A stretch of DNA of 32,350 bases from Chitinophagaceae bacterium (GTDB taxonomy: Bacteria; Bacteroidota; Bacteroidia; Chitinophagales; Chitinophagaceae), in the NCBI GenBank assembly GCA_947381435.1, contig CANCVE010000045.1, forward strand, positions 1-32,350, written 5' to 3'. Below, one piece after another: positions 8,434 through 16,528 of the stretch. Under the pieces are notes generated by a model. The model saw nothing but the letters and a program-made list of their open reading frames with translations, searched no databases and was not told the DNA's origin. Position 1 is the stretch's first letter, and every line of letters begins with the position of its first letter. Made by a program: the position numbers and the translations under genes.

Positions 8434-9306
8434 ATGAACATTGTAAAGGTTGGCACCATCCAAATGAGTTGCAATAGCTCAAAAGAAGAAAATTTAGAAA
8501 AAACTATTCTTAGAATAAAAGAAGCAGCAGAAAAAGGTGCACAAATAATCTGCTTACAAGAATTATTTTCTTCACTTTATTTTTGTGATGTAGAAGATCA
8601 TGACAATTTTTTACTTGGAGAAACAATTCCAGGTCCAACCACAGATGCACTAACAATAATTGCAAAAGAAAATAATGTTGTTATTATTGCTTCACTATTT
8701 GAGAAAAGAGCACATGGGCTGTACCATAACACTACAGCAGTTATTGATGCAGATGGGACCTATTTAGGGAAGTATAGGAAAATGCATATACCTGACGACC
8801 CCGGTTACTATGAAAAATTTTATTTCACTCCAGGAGATTTAGGCTATAAAGTATTCAAAACCAAATATGCGACAATTGGGGTTTTAATATGCTGGGATCA
8901 ATGGTATCCAGAAGCAGCGCGAATTACCGCATTAATGGGAGCTGAGATTTTGTTTTATCCTACTGCTATCGGATGGGCAACTCATCAAGATGAGGAAACT
9001 AATATTGAACAATATAATGCTTGGCAAACCATTCAACGATCACATGCAGTTGCAAATGGGGTTCCTGTTGTTTCTGTAAACCGTGTTGGCAATGAATCTG
9101 ATATGAAATTTTGGGGTGGATCTTTTATTTCCAACCCATTTGGAACGCTTCTTTATAAAGCATCGCATGATGAGGAAGAGACTGTGGTTACAGATATTGA
9201 TATGTCTAAATCTGAACGATATAGAACTCATTGGCCGTTTCTAAGAGACAGAAGAATAGATAGCTACTCCCCTATTACAAAAAGATATATAGATGAAGAT
9301 GCATAA
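8434..9306 (+). CDS. aguB: N-carbamoylputrescine amidase
   Basis: Nitrilase-superfamily amidohydrolase that converts N-carbamoylputrescine to putrescine, CO2 and ammonia, the last step of the agmatine route to polyamines. The 290-aa length is typical. The Glu-Lys-Cys triad is visible: E43 (QELF), K116 (YRKMHIPDD) and C153 (LICWDQWYPE). FFTPG-like FYFTPGDLG and the IGWATHQDEE segment fit the carbamoylputrescine branch instead of generic nitrilases. It is followed 68 nt later by agmatine deiminase, the preceding enzyme of the pathway, which makes the specific assignment secure. The ATG at 8434 gives the expected N-terminus MNIVKVGTIQM. Confidence 0.95.
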   Translation: MNIVKVGTIQMSCNSSKEENLEKTILRIKEAAEKGAQIICLQELFSSLYFCDVEDHDNFLLGETIPGPTTDALTIIAKENNVVIIASLFEKRAHGLYHNTTAVIDADGTYLGKYRKMHIPDDPGYYEKFYFTPGDLGYKVFKTKYATIGVLICWDQWYPEAARITALMGAEILFYPTAIGWATHQDEETNIEQYNAWQTIQRSHAVANGVPVVSVNRVGNESDMKFWGGSFISNPFGTLLYKASHDEEETVVTDIDMSKSERYRTHWPFLRDRRIDSYSPITKRYIDEDA

Positions 9307-9374
9307 ATTGTATTCTCAGGTTATATAAATTGCTACAAAAAAGAATAAATACAGTTACAAAGACTAGACTACTA

Positions 9375-10421
9375 ATGAGTTTAAATACCCCAAAAGAATT
9401 AGGTTACTATTTCCCAGCCGAATGGCACAATCATACTGCAACATGGCTAAGTTGGCCACACAAAGAAGAAAGTTGGCCAGGCAAAATAGATACAATATAT
9501 AAACCCTATTGTCAGTTTATTAAGGAGGTTAGCATAGGAGAGACTGTATGTATTAACGTTGTAAATGAACAAATGAAAGCTTTTGCTATTAACCATTTAT
9601 TACTAGCAGGCGTTAATTTAACAAACATTAAATTCTACATTCATCCCACAAATGATGCATGGTGTAGAGATCATGGACCAGCATTTTTGATTAATCCAAA
9701 TGCTTCTAATAAAAAAATAATAGTGGACTGGGGTTATAATGCTTGGGGAAATAAATATCCACCTTTTGATTTAGATGATGTTATACCAACTTTAATTGGA
9801 AATCAATATAATATTCCGGTTTATCATCCTGGGATCGTAATGGAAGGTGGCTCTGTAGACTTTAATGGTAAAGGAACAATACTTACAACTAAAGCTTGTT
9901 TATTAAACGAAAATAGAAATCCAACATTATCTCAAAAGGTAATTGAGGAATACTTATACAATTACTATGGAGTCGAACAAATACTTTGGCTTGGTGATGG
10001 AATTGTTGGTGACGACACAGATGGTCATATAGATGATATTACAAGATTTGTAAATGACGACACCGTTGTGACAGTTGTTGAAGAAAATAAATCTGATGAC
10101 AACTATACTTTATTAAAGGAAAATTTAGAAACCCTTAATACGCTGAGGCTTTTAAATGGGAAACAATTAAACGTTATTGAGTTGCCAATGCCAAAACCTG
10201 TTGAATTTGAAGGGCAACGTTTGCCCGCATCTTATGCAAATTTCTATATTGCCAATGAGGTAGTTGCCGTACCGACTTACAGAGACAAAAATGATGACAA
10301 AGCCTTAACGATATTATCATCTTGTTTTCCAGATAAAAAAGTTGTTGGAATAGATAGTACTGATATTATTTGGGGATTAGGCAGTTGGCATTGTTTAAGT
10401 CAACAGGAACCATCAGTTTAG
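9375..10421 (+). CDS. aguA: Agmatine deiminase
   Basis: Hydrolyses agmatine to N-carbamoylputrescine and ammonia, the substrate of AguB upstream. The protein is 348 aa from the ATG at 9375; an in-frame TTG at 9330 would add 15 basic residues not expected in the family (homologs start near TPKELGYYFPAEW). Pentein-fold catalytic residues are visible: D94 and R98-D99 (NDAWCRDHGP), E157 (VMEGGSVD), D215/H218 (DDTDGHIDD) and nucleophile C340 (GLGSWHCLSQQEP). The C-terminus is intact even though its stop codon overlaps, by 2 nt on the opposite strand, the end of a decayed IS630 transposase. With aguB it forms a two-gene polyamine unit next to the arginine cluster. Confidence 0.95.
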   Translation: MSLNTPKELGYYFPAEWHNHTATWLSWPHKEESWPGKIDTIYKPYCQFIKEVSIGETVCINVVNEQMKAFAINHLLLAGVNLTNIKFYIHPTNDAWCRDHGPAFLINPNASNKKIIVDWGYNAWGNKYPPFDLDDVIPTLIGNQYNIPVYHPGIVMEGGSVDFNGKGTILTTKACLLNENRNPTLSQKVIEEYLYNYYGVEQILWLGDGIVGDDTDGHIDDITRFVNDDTVVTVVEENKSDDNYTLLKENLETLNTLRLLNGKQLNVIELPMPKPVEFEGQRLPASYANFYIANEVVAVPTYRDKNDDKALTILSSCFPDKKVVGIDSTDIIWGLGSWHCLSQQEPSV

Positions 10422-11427
10422 ATGATATTATTACATTTAAAGTGCAAGTGTTTTATCAAACATGTGTTCCCTACCTCTTCTAAAATTAGTTTTGTCTGAT
10501 AGTAAAGTAAATCTGCTTCAACATAATATTTTGAGTCAATCTATCTTGCTTTTTATTTCTTTCCAAAGTCTTTGAATAATATTTAAAAGAGGGAATCAGG
10601 TGGTAAAAAAAATAAAAAAAGGTTTCTTGAAGCCCATATTTCCTTCATTTCTATCGTTTTCTTTGACTTATGAATTTTTGCATTATCTAGTATCACAATT
10701 GTGCTTTTTTAATTAGAATGAAAACATATCCAACTGATGTATTATAAAATCAGTAGTAATATTTTCAGTAGTAGTATTATAGAAGAACTTGTTATATCTT
10801 GCCAACAAGCCAAAACAATAAATCTGGGTTGACTTTGATGAAACTACACGGGCATCCTCGTTCTTATACTGCCACCCTTAGGGTACATACTCTTCTTCTG
10901 ATATTTGACTCTCATCTCCGTAATATATATCTATTTCTCCTTTATCAGACCTTTGTTCTAGTAAAGCCAACTGTTCAACTTTTGTAGTATAAAAATCTTT
11001 GCAGCATTTACCTTTCGGACGTTTCCTTATTCGCTTTTAACAGCAGTTATAACTTTTAAAAATGAGTTAACGTTTTTTGACTAAACTATAGATTCAATTT
11101 TTTCTAAATAATTACTTTAGCTTGAGATAGTCGCTGTCTTTCATTGGTAACCGCACATCTAATAATTGCAGCATTATCTTATTGCAAAATAGCCTTCCGA
11201 CCTCGTCCTGATTATGTATACAAGCCTTCAATACCAGTCTTCGCATAACGACATACCCAAATATTTACACTTGCTTCGCTACAGCCTACCATCTTGCAAA
11301 TTTCATAATAACTGTAGCCTTCTATTTTTAATAATATCATTTGACATCGCTGCCGTATACAATGCATTTTATCTGTTCTTTGAATATTCTGTAAAGAAAT
11401 TTTATCTAATTCGTTAATTTGTATCAT
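10418..11427 (-). pseudogene. Decayed IS630-family transposase
   Basis: Translating the minus strand from 11427 to 10418 with frame changes gives a nearly full-length (about 335 codon) IS630-type transposase. The helix-turn-helix N-terminus is intact for 71 codons (ICKMVGCSEASVNIWVCRYA), then a stop at 11212-11214. Downstream pieces in shifted frames show the DDE core: YYGDESQ (near 10906-10926), VILDNAKIHKSKK (near 10661-10690), and LPPDS followed by IIQRLWKEIK (10602-10558), where the usual third acidic residue has been replaced. The final in-frame tail ends at the TAA at 10418. Multiple stops and frameshifts show it cannot make an active enzyme. No terminal inverted repeats were identified with confidence. 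Confidence 0.85.
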
Positions 11428-11595
11428 TTTGTTAATCTTGCCATGAATACATAAAAAATTAATGCAAACGAAATGTAATAATTACCTATTAAAGAATTTA
11501 AAGCGGATATTTCATATAAATTAGATATCCTCTTTTATATTGATTCAATATTGCGTTGTCAATATGTTTTGATTATTATTTTATAGATAGATACC

Positions 11596-11628
11596 ACTAA
11601 AGGGCATTGAATTTGGGAAAACAATGCC
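11596..11628. repeat. Possible IS terminal-repeat remnant
   Basis: ACTAAAGGGCATTGAATT at 11596-11613 matches 17 of 18 bases of 30403-30420, which lies just after the IS4-type transposase remnant. Here GGCATTG (11603-11609) is followed 12 nt later by its reverse complement CAATGCC (11622-11628). Confidence 0.45.
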
Positions 11629-11819
11629 AATTTCGATTTCTTAACCAAACTTTCTTAAAGAAAATCAACATACATTAGTATAAACTATATACTTTTACGC
11701 CCTCAAATTAATCATCAAATTAAAAAGCAGTTGAAAAATACAACTTCATATCTTAAAGCATCACAGTTTAATACTGCAATGCCTGCTTTTATTAATACTC
11801 CGAGACCACGTCCCGGTTT

Positions 11820-11857
11820 CTGATAGGACGAGCATATTGCCAAGTTGCCCCTATCAG
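11820..11857. promoter_or_regulatory. Hairpin upstream of the arginine cluster, unknown role
   Basis: CTGATAGG (11820-11827) and CCTATCAG (11850-11857) form a perfect 8-bp stem around a 22-nt loop in a segment noticeably more GC-rich than its surroundings. It ends 83 nt before the GNAT gene start. It could be a leader structure, or part of a dispersed repeat; a 29-codon minus-strand ORF (11792-11881) also overlaps it. Confidence 0.3.
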
Positions 11858-11940
11858 TGAAATATATCCGAATAATTGCATTCTAACTTAAATGCAGACA
11901 AATCAACAATTATTTCAGAATACTATAACTTATTTATACG

Positions 11941-12672
11941 GTGGAACAACAAGATATTATTGTTCGTGTAGCAAATCACCTCGATACACATTTCTCAGTT
12001 AGAATTACCGACGAAATGGAATCCTCTGCGAAAGCAAGAGGTACTGGTATTGCTAAAAGAAGCCCAGAATATATTGCCCAAAAAATGCTAGAAGGAAAAG
12101 CAGTCATTGCAATGACTAGATTGGGACATTGGGTGGGCTTTTGCTACATAGAAGAATGGAGTCACGGAAAATTTGTGGCTAACAGCGGATTAATTGTAGC
12201 ACCAGAATTTAGAAAAAGCGGTGTTGCAAAAACTATTAAACAACGAATTTTTGCTTTATCAAGGGAGAAATATCCTGACTCCAAAATATTTGGACTAACA
12301 ACAGGGTTGGCTGTGATGAAAATTAATAGCGATCTAGGCTATGAACCTGTTACCTACAGTGAATTGACCGATGATGAAGTATTTTGGGCTGGTTGCAAAA
12401 GCTGCGTTAATTACGACATATTAATGAGTAAGGAACGCAAAAACTGTATGTGTACGGCCATGCTATTTGACCCAAAAGATCATTATGAGCCAAAAGAAAC
12501 CGCCGATAACTTTAAAGAAAATTCGCAGGTGTATGAGCGTTTCAATAGCATCAAACAAAGTAAATTGCTAAAGTTGTTCTATAAAAAAGAAGGGAAAACA
12601 AGTGGAGGATTGTTGAAATCAATATTTGGGTTTCTTCTGGTTTTAACCATGATATTGCTTTACACAAAATAA
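11941..12672 (+). CDS. GNAT acyltransferase, probable N-acylglutamate synthase of the arg pathway
   Basis: First gene of the arginine cluster, 243 aa from a GTG start. The GNAT acyl-CoA-binding region is at about 82-104: GLIVAPEFRKSGVAKTI, with the R/QxxGxA turn RKSGVA (91-96). By position it most likely acylates glutamate (acetyl or succinyl) to start arginine synthesis, replacing the classical ArgA, which is absent from the window; this is inference from context. Cysteines cluster at about 152-178 (GCKSCVNYD, KNCMCTA). Odd: residues 222-243 (GGLLKSIFGFLLVLTMILLY) form a hydrophobic tail that could anchor the enzyme in the membrane, unusual for a cytosolic biosynthetic enzyme. It is separated from argG by 47 nt containing a dispersed intergenic repeat. 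Confidence 0.75.
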   Translation: MEQQDIIVRVANHLDTHFSVRITDEMESSAKARGTGIAKRSPEYIAQKMLEGKAVIAMTRLGHWVGFCYIEEWSHGKFVANSGLIVAPEFRKSGVAKTIKQRIFALSREKYPDSKIFGLTTGLAVMKINSDLGYEPVTYSELTDDEVFWAGCKSCVNYDILMSKERKNCMCTAMLFDPKDHYEPKETADNFKENSQVYERFNSIKQSKLLKLFYKKEGKTSGGLLKSIFGFLLVLTMILLYTK

Positions 12673-12719
12673 CTACATACAACTTATAACGTAAAACTTA
12701 CAACGTATAATTTAAACAG

Positions 12720-13928
12720 ATGAGTGAAACTAGAAAACAGATTGTATTAGGCTTTAGCGGCGGTTTGGATACTTCCTATTGTGTAAAATATCTTACTGAT
12801 GACAGGGGTTTTGATGTGCATAGCATTATTGTAAACACAGGTGGTTTTAGTGAGGAAGAGTTAAAGCAAATAGAAGCACACGCTTATAAATTGGGCGTAA
12901 AAACGCACGTTACCATCAATGCAGTAGAAGATTATTACGATAGCATCATTAAGTACTTGATTTATGGCAATGTATTAAAGAACAATACTTATCCATTAAG
13001 TGTAAGTGCCGAACGTTTGAGTCAGGCATTGCACATTGCAGAACATGCTAAGAAATTGAATGCTACTGCTGTTGCTCATGGTAGCACTGGTGCTGGAAAT
13101 GACCAAGTACGTTTTGATATGATTTTCCATATCATGATTCCGGGAGTGGAAATTATTACCCCAATTCGTGATTTGAAACTAAGCAGGGAAGAAGAAATTG
13201 CTTACCTTAAAAGCAAGAATGTGGACATGAACTTTGAGAAAAGCATGTACAGCATCAATAAAGGTTTGTGGGGAACAAGTGTGGGTGGTAAGGAAACATT
13301 GAATAGCAAGGGTATGCTTCCTGAAAGTGCATGGCCTACACAGGTAACCAAAACAGAGGCAGAAGAAGTAAAACTAACCTTTGAAAAAGGAGAGTTGAAA
13401 GCTATCAATGACCAAGTTTTCAGTCATCCTTCTTTAGCAATACAATACTTGCAAACTATTGCAGGTGGTTATGGCATTGGACGGGATATTCATGTGGGTG
13501 ATACCATTATCGGTATTAAGGGTAGAGTTGGTTTTGAAGCCGCTGCACCAATGGTCATCCTAAAGGCGCACCATGCTTTGGAGAAACATGTTTTAACCAA
13601 ATGGCAACTAAACTGGAAAGATCAGCTTGCGCAGTTTTATGGTAACTGGTTGCATGAAGGTCAGATTCTTGACCCGGTAATGCGCGATATAGAAGCTTAT
13701 TTAACAAATAGTCAGCAGAACGTTACGGGCGATGTGTTTGTGCAACTGTTGCCTTATCGTTTCCAGATTATAGGAATAGAAAGCAACTACGATTTGATGA
13801 GTGCCAAGTTTGGTAAATATGGCGAAATGAATACTGGCTTCACAGGTGAAGATGTTCGTGGTTTCAGTAAGATATTCGGTAATCAGACTTCTATTTGGAA
13901 TAAGGTGAAGGAGAGTAATGAAAAATAA
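12720..13928 (+). CDS. argG: Argininosuccinate synthase
   Basis: ATP-dependent ligase joining citrulline and aspartate to argininosuccinate, the penultimate step of arginine synthesis. The 402-aa length is normal. The N-terminal PP-loop GFSGGLDTS is at 11-19; further family segments are STGAGNDQVRFD (about 121-132) and, mid-protein, KGLWGTSVGGKE. The ATG at 12720 directly follows the leader and gives the usual short N-terminus. It is the second gene of the cluster; downstream, an imperfect hairpin of TAAGTCGTAAGT repeats separates it from argC. Confidence 0.97.
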   Translation: MSETRKQIVLGFSGGLDTSYCVKYLTDDRGFDVHSIIVNTGGFSEEELKQIEAHAYKLGVKTHVTINAVEDYYDSIIKYLIYGNVLKNNTYPLSVSAERLSQALHIAEHAKKLNATAVAHGSTGAGNDQVRFDMIFHIMIPGVEIITPIRDLKLSREEEIAYLKSKNVDMNFEKSMYSINKGLWGTSVGGKETLNSKGMLPESAWPTQVTKTEAEEVKLTFEKGELKAINDQVFSHPSLAIQYLQTIAGGYGIGRDIHVGDTIIGIKGRVGFEAAAPMVILKAHHALEKHVLTKWQLNWKDQLAQFYGNWLHEGQILDPVMRDIEAYLTNSQQNVTGDVFVQLLPYRFQIIGIESNYDLMSAKFGKYGEMNTGFTGEDVRGFSKIFGNQTSIWNKVKESNEK

Positions 13929-13998
13929 GTCGTGAGTCGCAAGTAGTAAGTCGTAAGTGAAAAATGCTTGTGACTTACGACTTACGACTTATGACTTT
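13925..13998. repeat. Hairpin-forming TAAGTCGTAAGT repeats between argG and argC
   Basis: Iterations of GTCGTAAGT on the left and ACTTACGAC on the right form an inverted repeat. The best stem is a perfect 12 bp (13947-13958 with 13973-13984) with a 14-nt loop. There is no T-run, so it is more likely a dispersed palindromic element or an RNA-processing/attenuation hairpin than a full terminator. Confidence 0.75.
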
Positions 13999-14010
13999 CA
14001 ACTTTTAGAA

Positions 14011-15012
14011 ATGATAAGAGCAGGAATTATAGGTGGCGCAGGATATACAGGTGGTGAATTAATTAGAATATTGGTTAATCATCCACAAGTAGAACTAGCT
14101 CTTGTACAGAGTGGAAGCAATGCGGGAAATTTATTGAGTAAAGTCCATGCTGATTTGATTGGTGATACAGACATTAAGTTTGTGGCTACCATTCCTCCTC
14201 TTACAAAAGAATATGTTGATGTAATCTTCTTTTGTGCAGGACATGGAGAGGCAAAGAAGTTCTTGTTGGAACATGAAATTGCACCAGAAGTAAAGCTGAT
14301 TGATATAGGAAATGACTTCCGCTTACAAGCAGATGCCAACATAAAAGGAAGAAACTTCGTTTATGGATTGCCTGAACTAAACAGGGAATTAATAAAGAAA
14401 TCTGATAGCATTGCTAATCCTGGCTGTTTTGCAACCGCCATTCAATTGGGATTGTTACCTTTTGCAAAGGAAGGAGCTTTCCTGCAAGAAGATGTTTATA
14501 CAACTGGCATTACAGGCAGTACAGGTGCGGGACAAAGTTTGAGTGCTACTACTCACTTTAGCTGGAGAGCAAATAATATTTCCCCTTATAAAACGCTTAC
14601 CCATCAGCATAATGCAGAAATAATACAATCTTTATTGCAAGCAGAAACTGGTAACAGAGTTGAAGCCTTAGACCTAAACTTCGTTCCTTGGAGAGGAGAT
14701 TTTACTAGAGGTATCTTCATCAGTTCCACTTTTAAATGCAATTGGGGTAAAGAAAAGATATTGGAAGTCTTTAAATCTGCTTACCCAAATGAACCTTTTA
14801 CTAAAATATCTCTCGAACCAATAAATCTAAAACAAGTGGTAAATACCAATAAGTGTATTATCAATATTGAAATTGTTGGGAACAAAGTGGTTGTCCATTC
14901 AGCAATAGATAACTTACTAAAAGGAGCATCTGGTCAAGCGGTTCAAAACATGAATCTCATCTTCGGACTAGATGAGACTTTGGGACTCAAATTAAAGGCT
15001 GCAAACTTTTAG
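14011..15012 (+). CDS. argC: N-acetyl-gamma-glutamyl-phosphate reductase
   Basis: NADPH-dependent reduction of N-acyl-glutamyl phosphate to the semialdehyde. The 333-aa protein starts at the ATG at 14011; an upstream GTG at 13957 would translate 18 codons of the repeat hairpin, so I reject it. The dinucleotide-binding turn GAGYTGGE is at 9-16 and the catalytic cysteine is C139 in the signature SIANPGCFATAIQLGLLP. GITGSTGAGQSLSATTHFSWR and the conserved HQHNAEI segment follow. It is about 10 residues shorter than many ArgC proteins but complete. It sits between argG and argD in the arginine cluster. Confidence 0.96.
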   Translation: MIRAGIIGGAGYTGGELIRILVNHPQVELALVQSGSNAGNLLSKVHADLIGDTDIKFVATIPPLTKEYVDVIFFCAGHGEAKKFLLEHEIAPEVKLIDIGNDFRLQADANIKGRNFVYGLPELNRELIKKSDSIANPGCFATAIQLGLLPFAKEGAFLQEDVYTTGITGSTGAGQSLSATTHFSWRANNISPYKTLTHQHNAEIIQSLLQAETGNRVEALDLNFVPWRGDFTRGIFISSTFKCNWGKEKILEVFKSAYPNEPFTKISLEPINLKQVVNTNKCIINIEIVGNKVVVHSAIDNLLKGASGQAVQNMNLIFGLDETLGLKLKAANF

Positions 15013-15052
15013 TTAACACTCGCATTTCAAAACTTAAAACGTATAACTAGAG

Positions 15053-16198
15053 ATGAAATTATTCGATGTTTACCCATTAAACAACATTACGATAACTAGC
15101 GCAAAAGGTAGCACTGTTTGGGATGAAAATGGTGTGCAGTACTTGGACATGTATGGCGGTCACGCTGTAATTAGTATCGGACACACACATCCGCATTGGG
15201 TGAAACGCATTGAGGAGCAGTTGGAAAAGATTGCTTTTTATTCTAATTCCATCATCATTCCTATCCAAGCACAGTTGGCAGAAAAGTTGGGAAAGGTGAG
15301 TGGCAAGGAAGATTACCAATTATTTCTTTGCAATAGTGGTGCAGAGGCAAATGAGAATGCACTTAAATTAGCAAGCTTTCATAATGGCAAAAAGAAAGTG
15401 ATTGCTTTTAGTAAATCCTTCCACGGACGTACTTCTTTGGCGGTTGCGGCTACAGATAATCCATCTATCGTTGCTCCGGTTAATGAAACTGATAACATCA
15501 TTTTCCTTCCTTTTAATGACGAAGCCGCTCTAACGGAGTGCTTTGAAAAGCATGGCAATGAGATTTCTTCGGTTATCATAGAAGGCATTCAAGGTGTTGG
15601 CGGGATAGTTTCTGCCAATACTAGTTTTTTACAATTGATAAGAACGTTGTGCGATAAGTACAATGCGGTTTATATAGCTGATAGTGTGCAGTGTGGTTAT
15701 GGACGGAGCGGACAGTTTTTTGCCCACGATTATGCGGGCGTTAATGCCGACATTTATTCTATGGCTAAGGGTATGGGCAATGGTTTTCCTATCGGCGGCA
15801 TCTTGATTGCGCCTCATATCAAGGCTAAATATGGTTTGCTAGGCACTACTTTCGGCGGTAATCATTTGGCTTGTGCAGCGGCATTGGCAGTGTTGGAAGT
15901 GATCGAACAAGATGGGTTGATTAATTATGCAAAAGAATTAGGAGCCTATATTACAGAAGAATTAAAAGGCATTGACGGGATACAAAATGTTCGTGGCAAG
16001 GGCTTGATGATTGGCTTTGATGTACCCGAAGAATTGAAGGATTTGAAAAAGACTTTATTGACTGAGTTCAAAGTTTTCACCGGGGAAGCGAAACCTAATG
16101 TCATCCGTTTATTACCTTCTTTGGCTTTGACGAAGGCTCATACAGATGAGTTTTTGAGTGCTTTGAAAGGAGCAATTGAGTTGTTGAAAGCAAAATAG
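15053..16198 (+). CDS. argD: Acetylornithine (or succinylornithine) aminotransferase
   Basis: PLP-dependent class III aminotransferase making N-acyl-ornithine from the semialdehyde and glutamate. The 381-aa length is typical. NSGAEANENALKLA (94-107) binds the PLP phosphate, and K239 in SMAKGMGNGFPIGG forms the Schiff base. D210 contacts the PLP ring; the usual DEVQ is here DSVQ (ADSVQCGYGRSG). TTFGGNHLACAAALAVL is the standard downstream segment. The usual ambiguity among ArgD, succinylornithine transaminase and related enzymes is settled by the position between argC and argF'. A TAAAACGTATAAC intergenic repeat lies just upstream. Confidence 0.94.
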   Translation: MKLFDVYPLNNITITSAKGSTVWDENGVQYLDMYGGHAVISIGHTHPHWVKRIEEQLEKIAFYSNSIIIPIQAQLAEKLGKVSGKEDYQLFLCNSGAEANENALKLASFHNGKKKVIAFSKSFHGRTSLAVAATDNPSIVAPVNETDNIIFLPFNDEAALTECFEKHGNEISSVIIEGIQGVGGIVSANTSFLQLIRTLCDKYNAVYIADSVQCGYGRSGQFFAHDYAGVNADIYSMAKGMGNGFPIGGILIAPHIKAKYGLLGTTFGGNHLACAAALAVLEVIEQDGLINYAKELGAYITEELKGIDGIQNVRGKGLMIGFDVPEELKDLKKTLLTEFKVFTGEAKPNVIRLLPSLALTKAHTDEFLSALKGAIELLKAK

Positions 16199-16276
16199 CA
16201 ATTAGATTGTTTGGTGTCGCAAATTGCGATACCTACTTAAAAAGCTCTTTGGTTTGTAAAAATTGCATTTTCTAGA

Positions 16277-16477
16277 GGAGTAAAATTGACTCCTCATAGA
16301 GTGAAATTCATTCCTCCAAGAGTAAAATTCACTCCTACAGGAGAAAAATTCATTCTTATAGGAGTGAAAATCACTCCTCCTAGAGTAAAATTCATTCCTC
16401 TAAGAGTGAAATTCATTTCTCGAAGAGTAAAATTGATTCCTCCAAGAGTGAAATTGTTTCCTCTAAGAGTGGATTAC
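16277..16477 (+). repeat. 21-bp near-palindromic tandem array, 9.5 copies, upstream of argF'
   Basis: Nine 21-bp units (16277-16465) plus a partial tenth, consensus AGAGTGAAATTCATTCCTCC plus one base. The best units contain GGAGT ... ACTCC stems, so each is a small hairpin. The period is two helical turns and also seven codons. In the argF' frame the array reads without stops as about nine heptads similar to RVKFIPP. The pattern resembles a dispersed palindromic repeat more than a protein domain. Confidence 0.9.
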
Positions 16478-16528
16478 ATAATAAAAAGTATTTATCATCA
16501 AAATATGCCGCAGAAGCGGGTTTGGATT

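Larger units (their letters stand above)
11428..11940. other. Non-coding interval upstream of the arg cluster
   Basis: About 510 bp without a credible gene. It contains a possible IS end at 11596-11628 and a hairpin at 11820-11857 (listed separately). It should also contain the promoter of the arginine cluster, but I see no convincing TTTG/TAnnTTTG pair; the best -7-like match is TACTTTTA at 11690-11697. Confidence 0.5.

Noticed and set aside
9330-9374. TTG start adding 15 codons to aguA
   Set aside because: The ATG at 9375 fits the family N-terminus; the extra residues have no counterpart.
10799-10987. 62-aa plus-strand ORF
   Set aside because: Antisense shadow of the decayed IS630 transposase.
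13957-14010. GTG start adding 18 codons to argC
   Set aside because: These codons lie in the repeat hairpin and the dinucleotide-binding strand begins right after the ATG at 14011.
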